From an uncultured Prevotella sp. (GTDB lineage Bacteria; Bacteroidota; Bacteroidia; Bacteroidales; Bacteroidaceae), in assembly GCA_905235325.1 (NCBI GenBank), contig CAJOLE010000007.1, positions 1 to 64,000 of the forward strand: a stretch of DNA of 64,000 nucleotides, given 5' to 3'. Positions 1-7,261 of the stretch are shown one piece after another. Position 1 is the first letter of the stretch. Each line of letters opens with the position of its first letter. Both the position numbers and the translations under genes were made by a program. The notes beneath the pieces are model-generated. The model was not told where the DNA came from, did no database searches, and saw only the letters and a program-made list of their open reading frames with translations.

Positions 1-1
1 C

Positions 2-154
2 AGCAGCTATCCCGCCGCCATCCGCGACCCGCTGCCCGGCAACAACCACCATCCCAACGTCTGCTTCCGCACCGGCCTCGTCCTCCTGCCTGCCGAGGGA
101 ACGGACGATGACGCAACGGGCATCAAACCCGTAACGATGGGAAATGGGAAATAA
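2..154 (+). CDS. C-terminal end of an unknown protein (partial)
   Basis: The window opens inside an open frame of 50 codons ending with TAA at 152-154. The visible tail contains RDPLPGNN and PNVCFRTGLVLL and ends in a short acidic then basic stretch. I do not recognise the family. The frame is open from the first base and has no start codon in the first 130 bases, so it is taken as the 3' end of a gene that begins upstream. Function unknown; it could also be a fragment. Confidence 0.5.
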   Translation, partial: SSYPAAIRDPLPGNNHHPNVCFRTGLVLLPAEGTDDDATGIKPVTMGNGK

Positions 155-159
155 CTTAT

Positions 160-248
160 AACGGGAACGTTAACGGGAACGGGAACCGCTTGCAGGGCTT
201 AGCTGAGCAAGAACTGGAGACAGAGTCGTTCCCGTTATCGTTCCCGTT
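160..248. repeat. 21-nt inverted repeat between genes (AACGGGAACG type)
   Basis: The arm at 160-180 (AACGGGAACG, one base, TAACGGGAAC) is matched by its reverse complement at 228-248 with one mismatch; the loop is 47 nt. It is followed to about 288 by CGTTTTCGTCTTT-like direct repeats. The element lies between the partial gene and the hydrolase and could fold into a long hairpin at the end of the upstream message. A related arrangement is at 22927-23030. The rest of 155-381 holds no gene that I can see. Confidence 0.7.
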
Positions 249-381
249 TTTCGTTTTCGTCTTTCGTTTTCGTCTTTAAGCGAGGAGGTCAGGAAAATTA
301 TTTCTTTCTCCATATAATAGAAAGGAGTAATTTCCGTTATATCTTTAAACAATCAAAGAAATAACAAAAAGATACGAGATT

Positions 382-2241
382 ATGACTGACGTAAAAGACA
401 TGATGATCCGCAAGCCGTCGCTGAAATACCGCGACGTGCGGGAGTATGAAGGGAAGCACTATGACTGGGAGGCAGGCGAGCATCTGCTTAAGAAGGGCAC
501 GGTGGTCGACGAGATATTCCATCCCTTAGAGCACGACATCCGTTTCATCAAGGACTTGCAGGTGACGCTGCGCGACGGGGTGAAGATTCTCACGGATGTT
601 TATTTGCCGATAGCCTCCCCAAGCCCCTCCGAAGGAGGGGATGTTAAGATACATAATTCCGCAGACATTTCCGCCCATTCAGCTAGCCAAACACCCCCTC
701 CTTCGGAGGGGCTTGGGGAGGCTTTTCCCGCCATCATCGCCTGGAGCCCCTACGGCAAGAACTCGGGTAATGCCGACCGCTACAAGGCACTGTTCCGGCT
801 GTTGGGTCTCGACCAGAAGCGCATGAGCGGACTGCAGAAGTTTGAGGGTCCCGACCCCGACTTCTGGTGCGCCCAAGGCTATGCCATCGTTCACCCCGAC
901 CCACGCGGCATCGGACACTCCGAGGGCGACAGCACCATGCTGGGCACCCAGGAGGGACAGGACGGCGCCGACCTCGTGGAGTGGGTGGCCCGTCAGCCGT
1001 GGTGCAACGGACGGGTGGCCCTGAGCGGCACGAGCTATCTCTCGTTCTCACAGTGGTTCACTGCCGCCGAGCGCCCTGAGCACCTGACGTGTATGCAGGT
1101 GACGGAGGGCCTGACCGACGGCTACCGCGACATGTGCCTCGTCGGCGGTATGCCCGACTATGCCTTCACCGAGCTTATCCAGGCCAACCACGAGGGATTC
1201 CAGCAGCGTGAGGACGTTGCCGAGGAGAGCCGCCAGTACCCCTTCCGCAACCATCCGCTGTGGGACGACAAGTGCGCACGTGTGGACCGCATCGAAGTGC
1301 CGGCGTTAGTGGTGGCCAGCTACTCCAACGTGCTGCATACCGACGGCACCTTCCGCGCCTGGCGGCAGTTGGGCAGCAAGGAGAAGTGGCTGCGCATCCA
1401 CGACAACCTGGAGTGGCAGGACTACTACGAGCCGCAATACGTGGAGGAGCGCCTGCGCTTCTTCGACTATTACATGAAAGGTGTCAGCAATGGCTGGCAG
1501 GACACCCCGGTGGTGCGCTACTGCCTGCACGACATGAAGGGCGGCAACAAGACCGACGTGCCTGCCACGGCATTCCCCCCGACCGGCACCGAATACAAGA
1601 AGTACTACCTGAACGGCATGACCCGCCAGCTGCAGGACGAGGCACCGGCGGCTGACGTGCCCGCCGTCTACGTCTGCGAGAGCGACGCCCCGAAGGCATC
1701 GTTCTACCTGCCCATCGCAGAGGAGACGTCGTTCATCGGCTACCCCAAGGCCCGCCTCTATGTAGAGGCCGACGGCTCGGACGACATGGATCTCTTCCTC
1801 ATCGTCCAGAAGCTCGACGAGCACTACAACGTGCTGCGCCAGTTCACCATTCCCTCAACATCGCCCGTCACCCACGACCTGCTCGAGAACCACGGCGGCG
1901 TGGCCAAGTACTCAGGAGCCTACGGACGCCTGCGCGTCAGCCGCCGCCATCTTGACGAAGCCCAGAGCACCGACATCATCCCCGTGCAAAGTTTCGACCG
2001 CGACGAAAAGCTGCAGAAGGGCGAAATCGTGGAAATAGAGGTGTCGCTGGCCCCAATGGGTATGCTCTTCCACCCGGGCGAGACGCTGCGCTTCATGGTG
2101 TCATCGAAGAACATCACCGGCAACGTCCACCCCGGCGTGCCGGCATACGTCTCGGGCGACAACCACGGCAAGCACATCATCCACTGCGGCGGCAAGTATC
2201 AGAGTTACCTGCAGATAGGTGTCATGACCGCAAATCCGTAA
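382..2241 (+). CDS. CocE/NonD family (X-Pro dipeptidyl-peptidase S15-like) hydrolase
   Basis: A 619-residue alpha/beta hydrolase of the CocE/NonD acyl hydrolase family (peptidase S15 fold), followed by the usual C-terminal jelly-roll domain from about residue 400. The nucleophile is Ser218 in GTSYLS; a probable catalytic Asp/His pair lies in the region around residues 310-340 (LHTDGTFRAW, RIHDN). Substrate is unknown: family members cleave esters, amides or X-Pro peptides. No signal peptide is visible, so it is probably cytoplasmic. Residues about 77-114 are encoded by a 112-nt palindromic repeat inserted in frame, just before the conserved FPAIIAWSPYG strand. ATG at 382 is the first start after the intergenic repeat. 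The pantothenate kinase gene follows 15 nt downstream. Confidence 0.85.
   Translation: MTDVKDMMIRKPSLKYRDVREYEGKHYDWEAGEHLLKKGTVVDEIFHPLEHDIRFIKDLQVTLRDGVKILTDVYLPIASPSPSEGGDVKIHNSADISAHSASQTPPPSEGLGEAFPAIIAWSPYGKNSGNADRYKALFRLLGLDQKRMSGLQKFEGPDPDFWCAQGYAIVHPDPRGIGHSEGDSTMLGTQEGQDGADLVEWVARQPWCNGRVALSGTSYLSFSQWFTAAERPEHLTCMQVTEGLTDGYRDMCLVGGMPDYAFTELIQANHEGFQQREDVAEESRQYPFRNHPLWDDKCARVDRIEVPALVVASYSNVLHTDGTFRAWRQLGSKEKWLRIHDNLEWQDYYEPQYVEERLRFFDYYMKGVSNGWQDTPVVRYCLHDMKGGNKTDVPATAFPPTGTEYKKYYLNGMTRQLQDEAPAADVPAVYVCESDAPKASFYLPIAEETSFIGYPKARLYVEADGSDDMDLFLIVQKLDEHYNVLRQFTIPSTSPVTHDLLENHGGVAKYSGAYGRLRVSRRHLDEAQSTDIIPVQSFDRDEKLQKGEIVEIEVSLAPMGMLFHPGETLRFMVSSKNITGNVHPGVPAYVSGDNHGKHIIHCGGKYQSYLQIGVMTANP
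612..723 (+). repeat. In-frame palindromic repeat PR1 inside the hydrolase gene
   Basis: Perfect 29-nt inverted arms at 612-640 and 695-723 enclose a 54-nt loop. Each arm itself contains a smaller palindrome, CCCCTCC-GAA-GGAGGGG. The whole element is read through in frame and adds about 37 residues rich in Ser, Pro and Gly (SPSPSEGG ... PPPSEGLG). Its boundaries match the joint between a normal TDVYLPIA strand and FPAIIAW, so it looks like an insertion into a finished gene. Confidence 0.85.
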
Positions 2242-2256
2242 ACAATTAAGTAACTC

Positions 2257-3075
2257 ATGGGCATAATTATTGGAATTGACGTGGGCATATCAACCACGAA
2301 GATAGTAGGACTGAAGGACGGACACGTAACGGCACCGACGCGCATCACCGCCGCCGACCCCATCACGTCGCTCTACGGCGCATTCGGGAAATACCTGCAC
2401 GACAACAACATCGAGCTGCAGAACGTTGAGCAGGTGATGCTCACCGGCGTAGGCTCGGCCTACATCAAGGGCAACCTCTACGGGCTGCCCACGCAGAAGG
2501 TCGAGGAGTTCGAGGCCGACGGCCTCGGCGCACGCTATGAGTCGAAGCTCGACCACACCATCGTCGTCTCCATGGGCACCGGCACCAGCTTCGTGCAGTG
2601 CGACGGCGACCAGATGCGCCACATCGGAGGTCTCGGCCTCGGCGGGGGCACCCTCGCAGGGCTCTCGCGGCTGCTGCTCAACACCGGCGATGTCAAGGCT
2701 GTAGCGGCAATGGCCATGCAGGGCGACATCAGCCACATGAACCTGCGCATCGGCGACATCTCAGCCGAGCCGCTGCCCGGACTGCCCATGGAGGCCACCG
2801 CCAGCATACTGGCCAAGGCGCAGAGCGACGCCGCAAAGGAGGACATCGCACTGGGCATCATCTCCATGGTGCTCCAGACCATCGGCTCCGCCGCCTGGCT
2901 GGCAAGCCGCGGCTCCAACATTCGCGACTTCGTGCTCATCGGCAACCTCACGCTGCTGCCCCAGTGCAAGGAGGTATTCCCGCCACTGGAGAAGCTCTAC
3001 AACATTCGCTACCACATTCCCAAGTACTCACAGTACTGTACCGCCATCGGTGCCGCACTGAGCTGCCGGAAGTAA
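2257..3075 (+). CDS. coaW: Type II pantothenate kinase
   Basis: A 272-residue ASKHA-fold kinase of the type II pantothenate kinase family (Staphylococcus CoaW is about 267 residues). It phosphorylates pantothenate, the first committed step of coenzyme A synthesis, in the cytoplasm. Visible motifs are the phosphate-1 loop GIDVGISTTK at residues 5-14, MGTGTSFV near residue 107 and GLGGGTLAGLSRLL near residue 127, the last typical of type II enzymes. Such enzymes usually resist feedback by CoA. It is 15 nt after the hydrolase and probably shares its transcript. The stop at 3073-3075 faces the stop of the convergent MFS gene 20 nt away. Confidence 0.85.
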   Translation: MGIIIGIDVGISTTKIVGLKDGHVTAPTRITAADPITSLYGAFGKYLHDNNIELQNVEQVMLTGVGSAYIKGNLYGLPTQKVEEFEADGLGARYESKLDHTIVVSMGTGTSFVQCDGDQMRHIGGLGLGGGTLAGLSRLLLNTGDVKAVAAMAMQGDISHMNLRIGDISAEPLPGLPMEATASILAKAQSDAAKEDIALGIISMVLQTIGSAAWLASRGSNIRDFVLIGNLTLLPQCKEVFPPLEKLYNIRYHIPKYSQYCTAIGAALSCRK

Positions 3076-3094
3076 AGTGCTACCCGCCCATCAG

Positions 3095-4303
3095 TCACCT
3101 CACCATTTCGTTCAGGTTACGCCGGAGGAAGAAGCGGCGGGTGCGCAGGAAGAACAGGGCGACACCGGCGGCATTGACGGCAGCCACCGTCCAGAAGGCG
3201 GCAGAATAGCCCGCCAGCTCGCTGATGACTCCGCCGACGAGGATGCCGAGCCCCATGCCAACGTCCCACGAAACGAGGATGGTGGAGTTGGCCGTGCCGC
3301 GCTGATTGTTGGGAGCCACGCTGATGGTCATGTTCTGGAATGCCGGCCACATATGGCCGTTGCCCAGACCGATGAGCAGGGCTGATGCGTAGTAGCCCAC
3401 CATATCAGGCACTGCTATAAACAAGGTGTAGCCAATGAGCGAGATGACCATGCCCTCGGCAGCGTTGTGCGTCACCCTACCCTGACGCAACGCCCGTCCG
3501 CCCTGCAGCCGCGACAGTATCAGCCCCACGGAACAGAGCATAAAGTAGGTTCCCGTGCCGCTCGTGATGCCCATCACCTCCTTGCCGTAGATGGCCAGAT
3601 AGTTAGACAGCACCCCGAAACAGAAGCCGAACGCCACCATGTTGACGCCCAGCAGCCAGCCGCGAACGAGGAAGAAGCGGTCGGCACCCACCAACCTCCC
3701 CCGACTGGGGGAGGAGCCTTCCCCCACCCCGCTCCTACTGGAGGGGGATGGGGGAAGGCTTCCATCCACCGCCAACCCCGCGCAGGCCACAATCAAGGCT
3801 ATCCAGAACAACAGTTCGAAGCTCTGCGTATATTTATAGACAAAGATGCCGACGGTCGGTGCTACGGCCATCGCCAGGTTGTTCGACAGCCCGTAGTAGC
3901 CAATGCCCTCCGTGCGCCGCGAGGATGGCAGCACGTCGATGGCCACCGTCGAGTTAGCCACCGTCAGTGCTCCGAACGGGCCGCCGTGCAGCGTCCGCAC
4001 AATGGCGAACAGCAGCAGTGTCGAAGCCCCCAGATAGCCTGCGAAGAAGACGGTAAAGGCCGCGAAGCTCACCATCAGCACCTTCTTGCGCGGAAACGAG
4101 TCGACCAGAAAGCCGCTGAACGGTCTCATTACCAGTGCCGTGACGGTATAGCCCGACAGCACCAGTCCGATGACATCCTTCGTCGCGCCGAAATGCACGC
4201 TCAGATAGAGCGGCAGCAGTGGCGTCAGCACATAGAAGGCGAAGAACAGCGCAAAGTTCGCCGCCATCACCTTACAGTAGTTCCTGTTCCACAGTCTGTC
4301 CAT
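3095..4303 (-). CDS. MFS transporter (drug/sugar-type efflux family)
   Basis: A major facilitator superfamily permease of 402 residues with the expected twelve hydrophobic segments. The loop after TM2 carries the MFS motif A-like stretch SGFLVDSFPRKKV, and TM4/5 shows ARTLHG/GYYG-like helices seen in YfcJ/arabinose-efflux-type transporters. The substrate cannot be told. Residues about 182-204, in the central cytoplasmic loop, are coded by a palindromic repeat (PR2) read in frame. ATG at 4303 is chosen over a TTG four codons upstream because the TTG sits in the hairpin repeat at 4313-4338. It lies 52 nt downstream of ilvE, probably in the same transcript. Confidence 0.8.
   Translation of the reverse strand: MDRLWNRNYCKVMAANFALFFAFYVLTPLLPLYLSVHFGATKDVIGLVLSGYTVTALVMRPFSGFLVDSFPRKKVLMVSFAAFTVFFAGYLGASTLLLFAIVRTLHGGPFGALTVANSTVAIDVLPSSRRTEGIGYYGLSNNLAMAVAPTVGIFVYKYTQSFELLFWIALIVACAGLAVDGSLPPSPSSRSGVGEGSSPSRGRLVGADRFFLVRGWLLGVNMVAFGFCFGVLSNYLAIYGKEVMGITSGTGTYFMLCSVGLILSRLQGGRALRQGRVTHNAAEGMVISLIGYTLFIAVPDMVGYYASALLIGLGNGHMWPAFQNMTISVAPNNQRGTANSTILVSWDVGMGLGILVGGVISELAGYSAAFWTVAAVNAAGVALFFLRTRRFFLRRNLNEMVR
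3695..3760. repeat. In-frame palindromic repeat PR2 inside the MFS gene
   Basis: Two nested palindromes. CCTCCCCC-GACT-GGGGGAGG lies at 3695-3714, and 12-nt arms AGCCTTCCCCCA / TGGGGGAAGGCT lie at 3715-3726 and 3749-3760. On the minus strand they are translated as a Ser/Pro/Gly/Arg-rich stretch (PPSPSSRSGVGEGSSPSRGR) in the loop between the two halves of the transporter, where an insertion is tolerated. Confidence 0.8.
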
Positions 4304-4312
4304 CGTATTCGT

Positions 4313-4338
4313 CAACCTCCCCCGGTCGGGGGAGGTTG
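4313..4338. repeat. Palindromic repeat PR3 between ilvE and the MFS gene
   Basis: A perfect 11-bp stem, CAACCTCCCCC / GGGGGAGGTTG, with a GGTC loop. It belongs to the same CCTCC/GGAGG family as the in-frame elements but lies in the gap between ilvE and the MFS gene. On the minus strand its GGGGGAGGTTG arm ends about ten bases before the MFS ATG and so supplies a Shine-Dalgarno-like purine run. Confidence 0.8.
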
Positions 4339-4354
4339 GAGGGAGCTTTCCCCG

Positions 4355-5371
4355 TTATTCAATGACGACGGTCGTCCAACCGTGCTTGTCCTCGATTTCG
4401 CCGTACTGAATGCCGCGCAGCGTGTCGAAGAGCTTCTTCGACACGGGGCCGGGCTTCTCGCCGAACGAGTAGCGCTTGCCGGTGTCGAGGTCGTCGATGT
4501 AGCTGATGGGCGAAATCACGGCTGCCGTTCCGCAGGCGCCAGCCTCCTCGAAGGTCTCCAGTTCCTCCTCGGGAATGGGGCGGCGCTCCACCTTCAGCCC
4601 TAAGTCTTCGGCCACCTGCATCAGGCTCTTGTTGGTGATGCTGGGCAGGATCGACGTCGACTTAGGCGTGACGTATGTGTTGTTCTTGATGCCGAAGAAG
4701 TTGGCAGCTCCGCACTCGTCGATGTATTTCTTCTCCTTGGCATCGAGGTAGAACTCGCAGGCGTAGCCCTTCTCGTGGGCCAGGTTGTTGGCAAAGAGCG
4801 AGGCAGCGTAGTTGCCGCCCACCTTGTACTTACCCGTGCCGAGCGGAGCCGAGCGGTCGTAGTCGCGGACGATGACGTAGGGATTGGCAGAGAAGCCACC
4901 CTTGAAGTACGGACCGACGGGGGTGACGAAGATCAGGAAGCAGTACTCCTTGGAGGGATGAACACCCACCTGAGCGCTCGTGCCGATGAGCAGCGGGCGG
5001 ACGTAGAGGGTGGCTCCGCTCTCGTAGGTGGGAATCCACTCCTGGTTCAGGCGCACCACCTTCTTCACCATCTCCGTGAACAGCTCGGTCGACACCTCGG
5101 GCATCATGATGCCGCGACAGGTCGTCTGCAGGCGGGCCGCATTCTCGTCGACGCGGAAGATGCGCACCTTGCCGTCGGGGCAGCGATATGCCTTCAGGCC
5201 CTCGAAGGCCTCCTGGCCATAGTGCAGGCAGGTAGCAGCCATGTGCAGGTTCAGATACTCGTCGGAGCAGACCTCAATCTCGCCCCATTTTCCGTCGCGG
5301 TAGTAGCAACGCACGTTGTAGTCGGTCTTCATGTAGCCGAACGACAGACTACTCCAGTCTAAGTTTTTCAT
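4355..5371 (-). CDS. ilvE: Branched-chain amino acid aminotransferase
   Basis: A fold-type IV PLP aminotransferase of 338 residues, the long form resembling eukaryotic BCAT. It exchanges the amino group between glutamate and the 2-keto acids of leucine, isoleucine and valine. The PLP lysine is Lys183 in KYKVGGNYAAS. Other family marks are YGQEAFEGLKAYR near residue 51, VRPLLIGT near 124 and GACGTAAVISPI near residue 288. ATG at 5371 follows a clear promoter at 5407-5437 by about 35 nt. The MFS gene downstream may be cotranscribed, but I see no functional link. Confidence 0.92.
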   Translation of the reverse strand: MKNLDWSSLSFGYMKTDYNVRCYYRDGKWGEIEVCSDEYLNLHMAATCLHYGQEAFEGLKAYRCPDGKVRIFRVDENAARLQTTCRGIMMPEVSTELFTEMVKKVVRLNQEWIPTYESGATLYVRPLLIGTSAQVGVHPSKEYCFLIFVTPVGPYFKGGFSANPYVIVRDYDRSAPLGTGKYKVGGNYAASLFANNLAHEKGYACEFYLDAKEKKYIDECGAANFFGIKNNTYVTPKSTSILPSITNKSLMQVAEDLGLKVERRPIPEEELETFEEAGACGTAAVISPISYIDDLDTGKRYSFGEKPGPVSKKLFDTLRGIQYGEIEDKHGWTTVVIE

Positions 5372-5406
5372 TGTCTTCTATGTGCTTAAAGTTTCGTTTC
5401 TGCTTG

Positions 5407-5437
5407 CAAAAGTACACAAATTATTGCGTTCGGGCAA
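5407..5437 (-). promoter_or_regulatory. Promoter of ilvE
   Basis: On the minus strand TACTTTTG (5407-5414) matches the Bacteroidetes -7 box TAnnTTTG, and TTG at 5435-5437 lies 20 nt further upstream, the expected -33 spacing. Confidence 0.7.
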
Positions 5438-5562
5438 CAAAAATCAACGAAAATCCGCTTTCCCCCATCTATTTTCTTGTCTTTCTTCCAAGAAACAAGC
5501 ATCTTTTCATGTTTTTATACTTTTGATTCAGCCTCATGCAGTATTTTTTGCAAAATAGGGTT

Positions 5563-5947
5563 CAGGGTGTCACAACGCCGATGTACAAAGGGCGTGCACC
5601 CTGTTTCAGAGGGTGACACGGGTGACACGAGGGTGTCACGTTGGCTGGCTGGCAGAAATGCTGAAATCTTTGTCCTAAGACGGTTGACAGTTGGCAGGGG
5701 CGCGGGCAGCGACAGCCGTAAGGGGCGGCACGAGGCGGCTGAGCGGCGGCGGGAAAGGGTTGGATTCTCGAGAGAATGTAGTGGTAAAGCGCCACGTCTT
5801 TCGCCGTAAGCACCTGGACAATACCAAGAGACGCCGCATCAGAGGATTGACTGACTGGCGATTTGCAAATGTGACACCCTCGTGTCACCCGTGTCACCCT
5901 CCGAAACAGGCTGCACGCCCTTTGTACATCGGCGTTGTGACACCCTG
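5563..5947. repeat. 77-nt inverted repeat with GTGTCACCC iterations (MITE-like)
   Basis: Arms of 77 nt at 5563-5639 and 5871-5947 are reverse complements with two mismatches. The 231-nt interior (5640-5870) has no coding sequence that I recognise. Each arm includes three GTGTCACCC-like nonamers (GTGACACGGGTGACACGAGGGTGTCAC region) and ACAACGCCGATGTACAAAGG. No target-site duplication was established. The element fills most of the gene-free stretch 5372-6109 between ilvE and secG. Confidence 0.85.
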
Positions 5948-6035
5948 ACACCCTCAAACGCAAAAAATCCTACGTTCCGCGAGATTCAGTAACAATAAAA
6001 AATACGTTTATAAATAGATAAGTTTAGTTATCGTT

Positions 6036-6085
6036 AAAAACAACAAGTGGATTCCTGACTGAGCGTCAAGCACAATCAGGAACCC
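6036..6085 (-). terminator. Probable terminator after secG
   Basis: On the minus strand a stem formed by GGGTTCCTGA (6076-6085) and TCAGGAATCC (6049-6058), with one internal mismatch, is followed by ACTTGTTGTTTTT. It lies 25 nt past the secG stop. Confidence 0.6.
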
Positions 6086-6109
6086 GTTTGTATTTATAAT
6101 TCGCCGGAA

Positions 6110-6475
6110 TTACTTGGCAGGCTTTTCGGGGGCAGCGGGAGCCTGCTGGGCGGGCGCTGCATCCTTCTGCTGACTGGCACCGAAGCCGGGCAGGTTGTTG
6201 GGGTTGGTGACGGGGTTCTCGATGCCCTCCATCACAGAGCCTTCGGAAGTAGCCTGGGGAGCAACGTATGCGCAGGCAACGCTGATGACAACCATCGCAA
6301 TGGCCAGGCCCCAGGTGGTCTTCTCAATGAAGTCGGTGGTCTTGCGGACACCGCCAATCTGGTTGTAGGATGAGAAGTTTGAGGCCAAACCGCCACCCTT
6401 CGACTCTTGAATGAGCACGATGCCAATCATCAGCACGGCTGCAATCACGATAAGGATAATTAATAACGTGTACAT
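6110..6475 (-). CDS. secG: Preprotein translocase subunit SecG
   Basis: A 121-residue protein with two hydrophobic helices (residues about 2-22 and 53-72) joined by the SecG signature GGGLASNFSS. It is the small non-essential subunit of the SecYEG channel in the inner membrane. The tail after residue 90 is rich in Ala, Pro and Gln, a common low-complexity end in Bacteroidales SecG. It is the last gene of the run rlmN, pdxA, activator-LptE, TPR protein, secG, only 5 nt after the TPR gene, and is followed by a probable terminator. Confidence 0.9.
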   Translation of the reverse strand: MYTLLIILIVIAAVLMIGIVLIQESKGGGLASNFSSYNQIGGVRKTTDFIEKTTWGLAIAMVVISVACAYVAPQATSEGSVMEGIENPVTNPNNLPGFGASQQKDAAPAQQAPAAPEKPAK

Positions 6476-6480
6476 TTTTT

Positions 6481-7248
6481 TTACCTTTGTTTTTTATTAT
6501 TGTTTATTATCAGTTTCTCTAAGAAGCGTATTTGGTCTGCAAAGTAAGCATTTTTTTTCGGATATTGCAAACTTAATCGCCGAATAATTTCAAGAGCCTT
6601 CGAATATCTGCCCTGTTTTATGTAAATTCGGGCCAATGTTTCGGTAAAGTAGCCCTCTTCGGGCTCTTTTCCTTCCTCTTTCGGCTCGTTCTCTACCTCT
6701 GGTGTGTACTCCGGTGTCTCGTTCAGGACGATCTTCCCTTTGTCATTATTTATGAATGTGTCGATAAGGCTCTGACCGATGAGTTGCGGTGCGTCGGCGG
6801 CAGCGGTGTCTTCCTCCGTCTCGCTTTCGAGCAGGTAGGCCACGTAGTCGACGGCAGCGTCGGCGGGTGTCGGCTTGCGCCGGGGCTTTCCCGGCTCGGT
6901 CTTCCCTTCGTCCTTGGGTATGGAGTCGAGGAAGGAGTCGATGAGCGTGATGGTGCGGTTCTCGCGCCCGGCTGCATTGTCAGCAGGTGCGGCGACGGCA
7001 GGCTGCAGGGTTCTGAGCTGGTAGTGTGCAGCCTCAATCATCTGGAACAGCACGCGGCGGTCAGTGATGTAGATGGCGGCACGCCGCAGTTCCTCGTCGA
7101 ACGAGGGGTCGTGGAGCAGGTAGAGGTTCTGGAGCAGCAGGAGACGGGCCGTCTGGAAGTAGGGGTATAGTGCCAGCATGGAGCGCAGCTCGTAGAGCGT
7201 GTCGCGGTCCAGTTGCTCGGGGTGTCTTGTCAGCTCGGTCAGTTCCAT
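6481..7248 (-). CDS. Conserved TPR-like protein between lptE and secG
   Basis: 255 residues, no signal peptide. The N-terminal third is helical (ELTELTRHPEQL, YFQTARLLLLQNLYLL); the middle is charged and low in complexity; the C-terminal end has one clear tetratricopeptide unit, ETLARIYIKQGRYSKALEII, at about residues 205-224. The position between an LptE-type gene and secG is, from memory, common in Bacteroidales, which suggests an envelope-related or scaffold role, but no function is known to me. It starts 13 nt after the upstream gene and ends 5 nt before secG. Confidence 0.75.
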   Translation of the reverse strand: MELTELTRHPEQLDRDTLYELRSMLALYPYFQTARLLLLQNLYLLHDPSFDEELRRAAIYITDRRVLFQMIEAAHYQLRTLQPAVAAPADNAAGRENRTITLIDSFLDSIPKDEGKTEPGKPRRKPTPADAAVDYVAYLLESETEEDTAAADAPQLIGQSLIDTFINNDKGKIVLNETPEYTPEVENEPKEEGKEPEEGYFTETLARIYIKQGRYSKALEIIRRLSLQYPKKNAYFADQIRFLEKLIINNNKKQR

Positions 7249-7261
7249 GTCTGTTCTTGGT

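Noticed and set aside
5562..5963. Mirror-image short frames on both strands
   Set aside because: They are produced by the inverted repeat itself (both end in the same VVTP-type peptide) and have no start context or family features.
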